Assembly: GCA_913050215.1 (NCBI GenBank) | Contig: CAJXBG010000012.1 | Span: forward strand, 1 to 57,005 | DNA from: an uncultured Gammaproteobacteria bacterium | GTDB taxonomy: Bacteria > Pseudomonadota > Gammaproteobacteria > Pseudomonadales > Azotimanducaceae | Direction: 5' to 3' | Length of the DNA stretch: 57,005 bases | Shown: one piece after another, positions 16,351 to 24,372 of the stretch | Layout: every line of letters begins with the position of its first letter | Position numbering within the stretch: the first letter of the stretch is position 1 | Made by a program: the position numbers and the translations under genes | The notes under the pieces: model-generated | The model's input: only the letters and a program-made list of their open reading frames with translations | What the model was told of the DNA's origin: nothing | Database searches by the model: none

Positions 16351-18462
16351 ATGTCCAGCAAACACAACACCTTCTGCAGAGTGTGCGAGCCCTCCTGTGC
16401 ATTGATAGCCGAGGTGGAAAATGACGAAATCATTTCACTTCTTCCTGATCGCGATCACCCTGTGACTAAAGGATTCGCCTGCCACAAGGGTTTGGCTACA
16501 CTCGAAATTCATCAGGATCCTGATCGCAACAATTACCCGATGAAAAAAGTGGGCAATAGTTTTGAACGCGTGAGCTGGGACGAGGCAGCTGCTGGTATTG
16601 CAGAAGGATTGGCAAGCGTCAGGGAAAAGTACGGCGCTAATTCAATTGCATCTTACACAGGCAATCCGTTGGCTTTTAATTCAATGGCAGGTCCGGCGAT
16701 CGGGTCTTTCTTAATTAAAAATGAAATCCGAAGAAACTTCAGTTCAGGTACCCAAGATTGCACCAACAAGTTTGCGGGTAGTGAAGCAATGTTTGGTTCC
16801 AGCACAATCCACCCGATCCCGGATATTGAAAACACCGATTTTCTGTTGATTTTTGGTTCGAACCCGAGAATCTCGCATATGAGTTTTCTGTCGATTGCAG
16901 ATCCAATGAAAGCGTTAAGAGAGGCGAATAAAAGGGGCGCAAAAATAAAATTTGTTGACCCGCGCGTGAACGAATCCGTCAAGGGCATTGGCGAAGTTGT
17001 TCACGTGAACGCCGATACGGATGTTTATTTAATGGCTGCGCTACTGCATGAGCTTGATGCGACCGGAAGGTTTAATGCAGAAATCATTCATCAGTATGGC
17101 GAACGCATTGAGGAGCTAAGGACGTTTATCGCTAACTATTCACCTGAGAGGGTGGCAAGTGTTGTGGGCATATCCGCGGCTGAAATAAGACAGCTGGCGG
17201 AAGATTTTGCCGATGCGGGTCGAGCGGCGGTATACATGTCCACCGGTGTGAATATGGGCCGGCAGGGAACAATCGCGTATTGGTTGTTGTTTATGTTGAG
17301 CTTTGTAAGCGGCAACCTTGATAAGCCAGGTGGCAATATCTACTCCCAAGGTTTCTATCCTGCCGCAAAAGCCGGTAAGTCTCGCAACGATAACCCATTC
17401 TTCGAATCGGCTTTCGGTGAGATGAGAAAAATCAGGGGCTCTCTACCGGGCAATCTAATGGCAGATATGATTCTGGCCGAAGAGGACCCGGTAAAGGCAT
17501 TGGTGGTGATTTCTGGTAATCCAATTCTCTCCATGGGCGGCGGAGAGAAAATGCAAAGGGCGTTCGAGCAGCTGGAATTTATTTTCGTGATTGATATTTA
17601 TCCTAATGCGACAGCAGCCTATGCTGATTATGTGTTGCCAGCGACAGACATGTACGAGCGCAAGGATATAAATATCTGTGGTCTGGGTTTACAGCAACAA
17701 CCGTTTGTTCAATATACCGATTTTATTGTGCCGCCAAAAGCTGAGCGAAAGCCCGAGTGGTGGATACTGGCGCGTTTGGAGCAGGCTCAGGGTTTCGGCG
17801 AAAATGCAGAGGATGCGGGCATTGAATTTGAGGTGCAACCGCCCCTCGGCCGGCTCGATCATATGTTACGACAGAGTGATTTGAGTTCTACGCAGTTGCA
17901 GGATATGCCGCACCAGACGGCAGTACTGCCGATACCGCAAGCCGGACGTTTTTATGCGGAATGGATTCAAACCGAGAGCGGCAGGGTAGACTGCTGCCCT
18001 GAAATTTTTACTGAAGCCCTAGGTTTGTGTGAGGAAATTTTTGTCGGGCTTGAAGCTGAAACTGACTCACAGCTGAAAATGATTTCCCGCAGAACGAACT
18101 ATATGGTCAACAGCTGGTTTCACAATGTGCCTTCACTTAAGCGCGAAAAACAGCAGACGAATCCGCTCTATATGCATCCGGAAGATGCTAGAGCGCGGAA
18201 TGTGGGCGATGGCTCTGAAGTAAAAATCTCAAACAACAATGGTGAGGTGGTCTCGAGTGTTGTGCTGGACGATTCACTGAAGCCAGGCACTGTAGCAATG
18301 ACGCATGGCTGGGGGCATCAAAACACGGGCATGAATGTGGCGCGAAAATATGCCGGTGTTAACACAAACTCGTTGCTGCCTACGGGTCCAGGGAGTTACG
18401 AAAAACTGAGTAACCAGTCATTTATGACGGGTATACCGGTAGATGTTGAAGTATGCGGATAG
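16351..18462 (+). CDS. Molybdopterin oxidoreductase (DMSO-reductase family)
   Basis: A 703-residue enzyme with an N-terminal 4Fe-4S motif C9-x2-C12-x3-C16...C44, then the bis-MGD domains and a C-terminal molydopterin-dinucleotide domain (about 590-700, with AMTHGWGHQNTGMN). C137 in GTQDCTNKF is the candidate molybdenum ligand, which would make it a Cys-type enzyme. There is no Tat signal, so it should be cytoplasmic. Family members include formate, nitrate, thiosulfate and steroid C25 dehydrogenases; this shorter, single-cluster form is not one I can assign. It is divergent from the P450 gene across 219 bases and overlaps the next gene by 10 bases. MobA at 53.6 kb would provide its cofactor. 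Confidence 0.9.
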   Translation: MSSKHNTFCRVCEPSCALIAEVENDEIISLLPDRDHPVTKGFACHKGLATLEIHQDPDRNNYPMKKVGNSFERVSWDEAAAGIAEGLASVREKYGANSIASYTGNPLAFNSMAGPAIGSFLIKNEIRRNFSSGTQDCTNKFAGSEAMFGSSTIHPIPDIENTDFLLIFGSNPRISHMSFLSIADPMKALREANKRGAKIKFVDPRVNESVKGIGEVVHVNADTDVYLMAALLHELDATGRFNAEIIHQYGERIEELRTFIANYSPERVASVVGISAAEIRQLAEDFADAGRAAVYMSTGVNMGRQGTIAYWLLFMLSFVSGNLDKPGGNIYSQGFYPAAKAGKSRNDNPFFESAFGEMRKIRGSLPGNLMADMILAEEDPVKALVVISGNPILSMGGGEKMQRAFEQLEFIFVIDIYPNATAAYADYVLPATDMYERKDINICGLGLQQQPFVQYTDFIVPPKAERKPEWWILARLEQAQGFGENAEDAGIEFEVQPPLGRLDHMLRQSDLSSTQLQDMPHQTAVLPIPQAGRFYAEWIQTESGRVDCCPEIFTEALGLCEEIFVGLEAETDSQLKMISRRTNYMVNSWFHNVPSLKREKQQTNPLYMHPEDARARNVGDGSEVKISNNNGEVVSSVVLDDSLKPGTVAMTHGWGHQNTGMNVARKYAGVNTNSLLPTGPGSYEKLSNQSFMTGIPVDVEVCG

Positions 18463-19010
18463 GTCTTATTGCAGATACGCACATGCCCGGGTCGATTGAG
18501 GCGCTCTGGCCACAGGCCTATGATGCGTTTAGGGAGGTCGATGCGATTCTCCATGCAGGTGATCTTCATACACTGGATGTAGTAGACGAGCTCAATCAGC
18601 TCGCGCCGACTTATGTCGCCCGGGGTAATGGAGACCATGGGATTGTAGATCAGCGTTTGCGTGATTGTTGGGTGTTGGAACTCGGTGGTCTGACCGTAGG
18701 TATGATTCACAAGTTTCCGTCACCTGAACGAAAACCTGCTGAATTTATTGAAGGCTACATGGCACGTCATTTTGGTGAAGTGAAGCCTGATGTTCTGGTC
18801 TACGGGCATACCCATCTTGAAGGTTTGTATCGCGTCGGAGAGATGGTGTGTGTGAATCCGGGATCACCGACGCTGCCGAAGAACCAATCTATCAGACACG
18901 GGACCATTGGTATTCTCGACATTTCGACAGAGAGCAGCACAGTATCGATTCTCCAGATAACAGAAGAGGGTGTAAGAGCCCACGACAGTGTGCAGCCCCA
19001 CTCTTTCTAA
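18453..19010 (+). CDS. YfcE/MJ0936-type metallophosphoesterase
   Basis: A 185-residue calcineurin-fold phosphoesterase. The metal ligands are all visible: D8 and H10 (IADTHMPG), D37 (HAGDLH), N59 (RGNGDH), H86, H119 and H121 (YGHTHLEG). Members hydrolyse phosphodiesters, with natural substrates mostly unknown. It overlaps the molybdoenzyme gene by 10 bases and so is probably translated with it. Its stop codon overlaps that of the convergent MFS gene within the four bases CTAA at 19007-19010. Confidence 0.9.
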   Translation: MRIGLIADTHMPGSIEALWPQAYDAFREVDAILHAGDLHTLDVVDELNQLAPTYVARGNGDHGIVDQRLRDCWVLELGGLTVGMIHKFPSPERKPAEFIEGYMARHFGEVKPDVLVYGHTHLEGLYRVGEMVCVNPGSPTLPKNQSIRHGTIGILDISTESSTVSILQITEEGVRAHDSVQPHSF

Positions 19011-20245
19011 CTGTTGTGGGCGCTCGTCGATGTTCTTTTCAGGGCCATGGCAGAGATGGCAATGAGCAGCGAGATGCTGCTGAGAAGATACAAACCAGCG
19101 CTGAACCCGCCCGACACGTCATAAAGTATGCCCAGACTGATTGGACCTAGGACACCACCAACCTCGGCCGCCGTGAAGAAGATACCACTAGCGATCCCCG
19201 CGTATTTTTCGCCTACGGCAGGCAGTTCTAATAATGTGAGAATGAGGACTGTCATGAGGCTGGACCGGGCAATGCCTTGCATCACCAGACCGGTAATTCG
19301 AGGCAGGTCTGCTGAAAATTGTAGTAATACACTCGCAAGTGCGGCGCAAAGTGTTAACGCAATCAGGATATGATATCGGCGTTCCGGTGTTGCAAGCCTT
19401 GGTATAAGCAATGAACCTGCGATCCCGACCACGGTGGGAATTGCCGCCCAGTAACCAGAATCAACTTCGGAAAGTCCGCCTTCCTCGAGCAACGCCGGTA
19501 ACCAGTTCATCAACCCATGATTGAACATAAACACACCAACACCCATCAACAGCACCAACACAACCGAAGGTTGGCGAAGTAAATTCATAATGATTTGTGT
19601 TTGCTTGAGGGGCGCCGTTGCCGCTTCTAGTGTTCCCTGATGAATGTCTTCCTGTGTCTTGGGAATGGGGTTAATGGTGGTGAGTAACCACCACAGGATA
19701 CTCACGCCGGCGGCAAAACCACCCCATAGAAACATGACCGCTCGCCATGAGTCGTCAAAAAAGGGAACTAGCATGCTGTGCGTTAAGGTTAACGAAACGA
19801 CACCACCAATAGATGGGCCCGTCATATAAATGCCCATTGCCAACCCTCGTGACTGGCCGTCAAAATGTTGCGTCACCACCTTCGGCGCGCCGGTTGAAAT
19901 GATAGGACCGCCGACACCGAACAGCATGACAGCGATCATTAACATGGCATAACTATCAGCGAAACCGCGCGCCAAAGCTGAGGCTGCGATAATAAGTCCA
20001 CCAAGTGTGAGCGCTGATCGAACGCTAATCTTATCTAATAAAATGCCACAGGGGATGGCTGAGATGATAAATATGAGCTGCCACGCACCCATGACACTGC
20101 CCATTGCAGAGTGGCTGATATCGAGATCTGATTCGATCAAACCCACAAGCGGGGCAAGGCTGGTGACAATAAGACCAAAAGAACAATACATTGCCCATAC
20201 GCCAGCCAACAGAATCCACCGGTACCAGTGAGGGGAGGCGGACAT
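19007..20245 (-). CDS. Major facilitator superfamily transporter
   Basis: A 412-residue inner-membrane carrier with about 12 hydrophobic segments and a central polar loop near residues 195-215 (INPIPKTQEDIHQG). The PCGILLDKISVR stretch after helix 2 is the MFS loop motif. It looks like the CynX/NarK-like or oxalate/formate-like branches, but the substrate is not evident. The ATG at 20245 is preferred because AAGGA lies a few bases upstream on that strand; a start at 20317 would add a 24-residue polar tail. Lying among acyl-CoA catabolism genes, it may import their substrate, which is inference only. Confidence 0.85.
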   Translation of the reverse strand: MSASPHWYRWILLAGVWAMYCSFGLIVTSLAPLVGLIESDLDISHSAMGSVMGAWQLIFIISAIPCGILLDKISVRSALTLGGLIIAASALARGFADSYAMLMIAVMLFGVGGPIISTGAPKVVTQHFDGQSRGLAMGIYMTGPSIGGVVSLTLTHSMLVPFFDDSWRAVMFLWGGFAAGVSILWWLLTTINPIPKTQEDIHQGTLEAATAPLKQTQIIMNLLRQPSVVLVLLMGVGVFMFNHGLMNWLPALLEEGGLSEVDSGYWAAIPTVVGIAGSLLIPRLATPERRYHILIALTLCAALASVLLQFSADLPRITGLVMQGIARSSLMTVLILTLLELPAVGEKYAGIASGIFFTAAEVGGVLGPISLGILYDVSGGFSAGLYLLSSISLLIAISAMALKRTSTSAHNS

Positions 20246-20813
20246 GTAATTTTCCTTGTTTCGGTGTTTAGGGTTGAGAGTAATCAGTTCGTGCGTTTGT
20301 CGATTGAGCACATGCAAGGATGTGCAAGCCCATCAGATAGCACATCAGATAGCACATGATGATTGCTGCTTGTTGCGAACCGATCCGCGTGATTTTCCGC
20401 TGGGTGTCTGTCATCGCTGGTGAGTTTGATGCTGCCGAGCGCCTCAACGGCTAAGCTCAACTTCTTCGTACCAAGTAAGGCGACATAATCTGCAATAATG
20501 CTCGCCGCTTCAAGTTCTTTTCGTCGGCTGATGGCACCGCGTGGGCCAACAGACGCTTTTCAGCGAGCGCTGACAAGCGGGTAAGCGTCCATCTTTGATA
20601 GTCGTTGATCAAGTTTCTGTTGAGGGTTGCGGATGCCTTCGTTTCCCGCCAGACTCCTTAGCGTCGCAGCACTTCAGATGATGGTTAACAAGCATGATTT
20701 TTTGCTGTGTATTGCTGCCGCTGCTTGCCCTTTTGACCGGTTTACTTGCACTTGCGGCACCCTTGTGGCAATTTTGCCGACTGAATTAAAAATCACCAGA
20801 TTCTCCATAAGAG
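20246..20813. other. 568-base stretch without an intact gene, possible relic
   Basis: This is the longest gene-free stretch of the window. Minus-strand pieces read like protein but break up. A stretch from about 20674 down to 20553 reads LAGNEGIRNPQQKLDQRLSK before a stop, and in a shifted frame a piece near 20530-20420 includes AASIIADYVALLGTKK. Alternating frames with stops suggest a decayed gene, but no family could be assigned with confidence. It also contains a 12-base tandem duplication (listed separately). It would hold the promoters for the MFS gene leftwards and the PHP gene rightwards, though none is clear by eye. Confidence 0.5.
20331..20354. repeat. Tandem duplication of a 12-base unit
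   Basis: CATCAGATAGCA occurs twice in a row at 20331-20342 and 20343-20354, followed by CATGATGA, which begins like a third copy. It lies about 90 bases upstream of the minus-strand MFS start. It is either slippage in non-coding DNA or a regulatory repeat. Confidence 0.85.
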
Positions 20814-21455
20814 GTGCACTTGTTACTCGATCTACACACGCATTCCATAAAATCAGACGACGGTCGTGCCAAGGTAGAAAACTACTGCCAGTGGATAAAA
20901 GCAAAAGCATTGCCGCTTGATGGCTTCGTACTGACTGAGCACAGACAATTCGACGATGAGTCAGACTATTCCGCCCTGGCAGAAAAATTTGGACTTTGTA
21001 TTCTGAAAGCCAGTGAGGTTGAAACAGAATACGGCCATGTGTTGGTTTATGGAGTCACGCCTGAACTACAGAAGGCCTTTGACTTTGCAAGCACGCACCT
21101 CGAGTTGGCGGTTGTTTTGAGTGAGAGTAAGAAGCATGGGGCGATGGCAGTGCCATGTCACCCGGGTCGACCGAAAGTGGGTATGTTCGCCCACACCGAT
21201 GAGTTGGGCATTCCAGAGGGTGTGGAAATCGTTGAGATTCACAATGGCGGAAGTCGTGATCAGGAAGATCAAATAGCGATTGATAATGCCGAGGCACTTA
21301 ATTACCGCGGTATCGCCGGCAGTGACTCGCACATTGTCAGTCACATTGGCCGATGTGCGACTAAATTTAGCCGAAATATCAATTCGATCAACGATCTGGT
21401 TGAGGCGTTAAAAGCGGGAGATTTCGAAGCTGTTAATCTGAAGACAGCAGGTTAG
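20814..21455 (+). CDS. PHP-domain phosphoesterase
   Basis: A 213-residue PHP-superfamily protein, a metal-dependent phosphoesterase fold. The N-terminal metal motif is LLLDLHTHS (H8, H10), followed by VLTEHRQFDD, KASEVETEYGHVLVYG, MAVPCHPGRP and the closing GIAGSDSHI, which together give the usual His/Asp/Glu metal set. It lacks the nuclease extension of TrpH/RNase AM proteins and is shorter. The start is either GTG at 20814 or TTG at 20820; AAGAGG at 20809-20814 overlaps the first and sits five bases before the second, so the TTG is quite possible. It has no close neighbour to suggest its substrate. Confidence 0.82.
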   Translation: MHLLLDLHTHSIKSDDGRAKVENYCQWIKAKALPLDGFVLTEHRQFDDESDYSALAEKFGLCILKASEVETEYGHVLVYGVTPELQKAFDFASTHLELAVVLSESKKHGAMAVPCHPGRPKVGMFAHTDELGIPEGVEIVEIHNGGSRDQEDQIAIDNAEALNYRGIAGSDSHIVSHIGRCATKFSRNINSINDLVEALKAGDFEAVNLKTAG

Positions 21456-21577
21456 TTCCCGGCGAGAAACGGGTAAACTGAGCCAAACATTGCAAATCCA
21501 TAGGTCAAATTGGAAAGCTTTTTCTGACGCTGATAAGAGAATGAATGCCAGTGTGCTCGCGATTTTAATGCACATTG

Positions 21578-21587
21578 GTTTGCAAAC
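21578..21587. promoter_or_regulatory. Perfect palindrome upstream of the MaoC pair
   Basis: GTTTGCAAAC is a perfect ten-base palindrome 30 bases before the GTG of the first MaoC gene. A TetR- or LacI-type repressor half-site pair could look like this. I did not find the same palindrome before the other genes of the cluster, so an operator role is only suggested. Confidence 0.3.
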
Positions 21588-21616
21588 GTATTTACATTTG
21601 ATAGAGAGAACTACAC

Positions 21617-22072
21617 GTGACTGATAATGTCGAACAAAAAGACATCGAGGATCTTCGCGAAAGATTTCTGAACCGGGATTTCGACGAAAAAGAATTTGAG
21701 ATAAGCGCAGAAAAGACGATCTCTTATGCCAGGTTGTGCGGTGAAACCGCGGACCGATTTTTGGACGAGAATCATCCTGATTTCCAAGCCTCCTCGACCT
21801 TTGTCGCCAGTTTGAGCGGTCGGCGAGTTTTACCGCAAGATTTTCCGAAGATGGGATTGGGGATGGATGCGGGTAAAGGCGTTGAGTGTTTGCAACCTGT
21901 GCGTCCAGGGAAAAAGCTTATCGGTAGAACTCACGTTCATGATATCTATACCAAAACAGGTCGCTCAGGTCGTATGGTGTTTGCGGTATCTAGAATTGAG
22001 TTCTACGATGAAGATGGTAATCATCTGGCTAATTCAGATAGCAGAGTTGTGATGAGGGAGAAGAGCAAATGA
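21617..22072 (+). CDS. MaoC-fold (FAS1-like) dehydratase subunit
   Basis: A 151-residue single hot-dog domain of the MaoC N-terminal type. The features are YARLCGETADRFLDENHPDF at 35-54, GKGVECLQPVRPGKKLIGRT and VFAVSRIEFYDEDGNHLANS. In Mycobacterium such a domain forms ChsH2, which with ChsH1 hydrates an enoyl-CoA made by the FadE28-FadE29 pair. The canonical hydratase Asp-x4-His dyad is not seen at the expected spot; the position where His is expected is a Phe. It starts with GTG at 21617 and overlaps the next gene by four bases (ATGA), as expected for subunits of one enzyme. Confidence 0.83.
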   Translation: MTDNVEQKDIEDLRERFLNRDFDEKEFEISAEKTISYARLCGETADRFLDENHPDFQASSTFVASLSGRRVLPQDFPKMGLGMDAGKGVECLQPVRPGKKLIGRTHVHDIYTKTGRSGRMVFAVSRIEFYDEDGNHLANSDSRVVMREKSK

Positions 22073-22482
22073 GTATAGCAACGTTATCCGATGTTGAATT
22101 TGGCGTTGAGCTTCCCACCTTTGAGCCAGATACTTCTCTTAAAACAGTGGGCACCTTTGCAGAACTGGTTGGCTGGGGTGGTGCACGTTTTAGTGACCAT
22201 GAGGCTGCACGCAAAGAGGGTCTTGCCGGTGCGATGGTGCCGGGAATATTGAGTCAGGGTTATTTAGTTGCAATGATTCACCAGTGGGCACCGCCTGCTG
22301 AAATCAAGAAGATTGATACAGTCTTTCGGGCGCCTGTCATTGCAGATGAACCTCACGCGATTAACGGTGTTGTCACCGATATTGATGATGAAGAGGGCTT
22401 GGTGGAAGTAGACATCACCGTGACCAACGAGAAGGGCGAAACGCGGGTGTTTGGTACCGCCTCAGTAAAACTGCCCCAGTAA
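22069..22482 (+). CDS. MaoC-fold dehydratase partner subunit (ChsH1-like)
   Basis: A 137-residue hot-dog protein whose start overlaps the stop of the previous MaoC gene in ATGA. The segment FSDHEAARKEGLAGAMVPG with the following LSQGYLVAMIHQW is the MaoC central helix region, and PHAINGVVTDIDDEEGLVEV is the strand pair after it. The usual Asp/His of R-specific hydratases (D-x-N-P-x-H before D-x3-A) are replaced here, by my alignment, by Trp and Phe. The two genes thus look like a heterodimeric enoyl-CoA hydratase or a binding pair. It faces the DUF35 gene across 92 bases. Confidence 0.83.
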   Translation: MSIATLSDVEFGVELPTFEPDTSLKTVGTFAELVGWGGARFSDHEAARKEGLAGAMVPGILSQGYLVAMIHQWAPPAEIKKIDTVFRAPVIADEPHAINGVVTDIDDEEGLVEVDITVTNEKGETRVFGTASVKLPQ

Positions 22483-22508
22483 AACGGTTGGGGGCAATAA
22501 GCTTAGGC

Positions 22509-22555
22509 GCAGACGGCGCGCGGCGAGCGGCCCGCAGCGAGCGTGATTCGTCTGC
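22509..22555. terminator. Inverted repeat between convergent MaoC and DUF35 genes
   Basis: GCAGACG (22509-22515) and CGTCTGC (22549-22555) are perfect seven-base arms around a very G/C-rich 33-base loop. The position between convergent stops suggests transcription end signals for both sides, although no T run follows. A small direct repeat TAGTTCCCC at 22557 and 22567 adjoins it. Confidence 0.4.
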
Positions 22556-22574
22556 CTAGTTCCCCTTAGTTCCC

Positions 22575-22991
22575 CTAGTCAATAGTGACAAACAGCGGTA
22601 TCGACAGCGCTTCGTGCTCTTCCCACTCAATCGTCACGCGTTGGCCGATCGATACCTCTTTATCGGAAGCCGCAAGGCCAACAATATTAGAAAGAATACG
22701 TGGACCTTCGTCCATATCTATCCAAGCGACAACGTAGGGTACCTGATTTCTAAAAAACGGGTGATAGCTCTGACGTACAACGCTGAACGAATAGACTGTT
22801 CCTTGGCCGTTAGACTGTTTCCATTCGAGTTCACCATCGGTACACCCGGTGCAGTGACGCCGAGGATAAAAGATGACGGTATGGCAGGCTTTGCATTGCT
22901 GATATATGAATTCCTTGTTTCGAGTAGCAGCCCAGAACGCCTGGGTGTCGTGCTCTTTTGCCGAGGGTAGTGGTCGTTTTGCTTCACTCAT
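22575..22991 (-). CDS. DUF35 zinc-ribbon/OB-fold acyl-CoA-associated protein
   Basis: A 138-residue protein with a zinc ribbon C33-x2-C36...C47-x2-C50 and a following OB-fold (about 60-135, with GTVYSFSVVRQSYHPFF and PYVVAWIDMDEGPRI). DUF35 proteins bind acyl-CoA and pair with thiolase-fold enzymes; in actinobacteria the DUF35 domain of ChsH2 joins Ltp2 to form the retro-aldolase that cuts the steroid side chain. Here it is a separate gene two bases downstream of the thiolase-fold gene, supporting the same partnership. No catalytic residues are expected in this subunit. Confidence 0.9.
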   Translation of the reverse strand: MSEAKRPLPSAKEHDTQAFWAATRNKEFIYQQCKACHTVIFYPRRHCTGCTDGELEWKQSNGQGTVYSFSVVRQSYHPFFRNQVPYVVAWIDMDEGPRILSNIVGLAASDKEVSIGQRVTIEWEEHEALSIPLFVTID

Positions 22992-22993
22992 GA

Positions 22994-24190
22994 TCAGTCT
23001 CTCCCCAAAATGATGGTACCTGCCGTATGTCGGCTGCCGAGCATTCCCCCATTACCATGTGCAATAGCGAGCTTCGCGTTTTCCACCTGGGCATTGGATT
23101 CATCTCGTAATTGACGGGCTGATTCAATTAACAGGAATATGCCCCGCATGCCGGGGTGATTTGAAGATAGCCCGCCACCATCGGTATTGAGGGCTGGGCC
23201 TTCCGCGGGGCGGTCGAATCTGAGTTTACCTCCCGCGACCCATGCGCCGCCTTCACCCTTTTTACAAAATCCTAGATCCTCAAGTAGCGTCAGCACAGTG
23301 ATGCTAAAAGAATCGTAGATCATAGCAATATCAATTTCAGCGGGTGTAACGCCGGCATCCGAAAATGCAAGTGGTGCTGACTGAATGGCAGCGCTCGTCG
23401 TAAGATCACCGCCAATTTCCGGATATTTTGTTGCCTCACCAGAACCCAATATCCAAACCGGTGCTTTCCTGCAATTTTTCGCCACCTCTGCAGAAGCGAT
23501 AACGACGGCGCCCCCACCATCAGAAATCATGCAGCATTCAAGCAAGTGAAGCGGGTCTGCGATCATACGTGAATTAACAACGTCCTCAATGGTCGTTTCA
23601 CGAATATCGAGAAACTCAAGATCTTCCATAGCCTGCACGGCATCAGGATTACGCATCGCGTGGTAGCGTGTGGCCGTTGATATTTCTGCCAACTGCTCGC
23701 TTGTGGTGCCGTATTCAAACATATGCCGTTGGGCAACCATGGCGTAATTCGAAATAAGAGTGGCGCCCGCGAAGGTCTCCATTACGTCTGCGGGATGGTG
23801 GTTTCCGCCACCCTGTCCGCCGACACCAATTGCTCGAGCATTGCTGTGTGCTGTTGAGCCATACGTTAACAGGGCAACCCTAACTTTGCCTGCGGCAATA
23901 TCGCGCTTTGCGTGCGCCGCGTGAAATTCATACGAGCTGCCACCAACCGCAGTCGTATCGATCACGTTCGGTTTTAATCCAAAATATTCTGCGATGTTGA
24001 GTCCGCTCATGGCGCCACCGCCGTCACCAGCATCGTAAAGACCATCAACATCAGCCCAGCTCAACCCGGCATCTTCCAGTGCCTTTGCTGCGCACGCCGC
24101 CTTGATTTGTAACGGACTCATCAGTCCGCCGACATCTCTCAGTGGATATTCGTGAATACCGACAATCGCCGCAATTCGCTCCTGACTCAT
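22994..24190 (-). CDS. Thiolase-fold lipid-transfer-type protein (Ltp2-like aldolase)
   Basis: A 398-residue thiolase-superfamily protein. At the place of the thiolase nucleophile Cys it has AVGGSSYEFH (83-86 GGSS), with no Cys, which is the pattern of Ltp-type side-chain aldolases rather than true thiolases. The C-terminal half has MIYDSFSITVLTLLEDLGFC, NTDGGGLSSNHPGMRG and IAHGNGGML, the usual motifs of this branch. With the DUF35 protein it should form a complex that cleaves a beta-hydroxyacyl-CoA by retro-aldol reaction, releasing propionyl- or acetyl-CoA. The true substrate is not known. It is the first gene of a two-gene minus-strand unit, divergent from the CoA kinase gene. Confidence 0.9.
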   Translation of the reverse strand: MSQERIAAIVGIHEYPLRDVGGLMSPLQIKAACAAKALEDAGLSWADVDGLYDAGDGGGAMSGLNIAEYFGLKPNVIDTTAVGGSSYEFHAAHAKRDIAAGKVRVALLTYGSTAHSNARAIGVGGQGGGNHHPADVMETFAGATLISNYAMVAQRHMFEYGTTSEQLAEISTATRYHAMRNPDAVQAMEDLEFLDIRETTIEDVVNSRMIADPLHLLECCMISDGGGAVVIASAEVAKNCRKAPVWILGSGEATKYPEIGGDLTTSAAIQSAPLAFSDAGVTPAEIDIAMIYDSFSITVLTLLEDLGFCKKGEGGAWVAGGKLRFDRPAEGPALNTDGGGLSSNHPGMRGIFLLIESARQLRDESNAQVENAKLAIAHGNGGMLGSRHTAGTIILGRD

Positions 24191-24372
24191 TAACTCATCT
24201 CCTGCTCTCGGAATTCGAGGGGAGACATTACTATTACTGGAGTGTTTTGTCTTGCTGCAGCGCTATTTGAAATACTCAGGTTTTCGCATCGCTGAAAGGC
24301 GTCCGCGTTCAAAATGGTTTTCGCTTTTTCGTCTTGGCTGTGGCAGATTAATGAAAAAGATGGAGCTAAAAT

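Noticed and set aside
20627-20920. 97-residue plus-strand frame before and into the PHP gene
   Set aside because: Its second half is out of frame within the PHP coding region, which has clear metal motifs, and its first half has no recognisable features.
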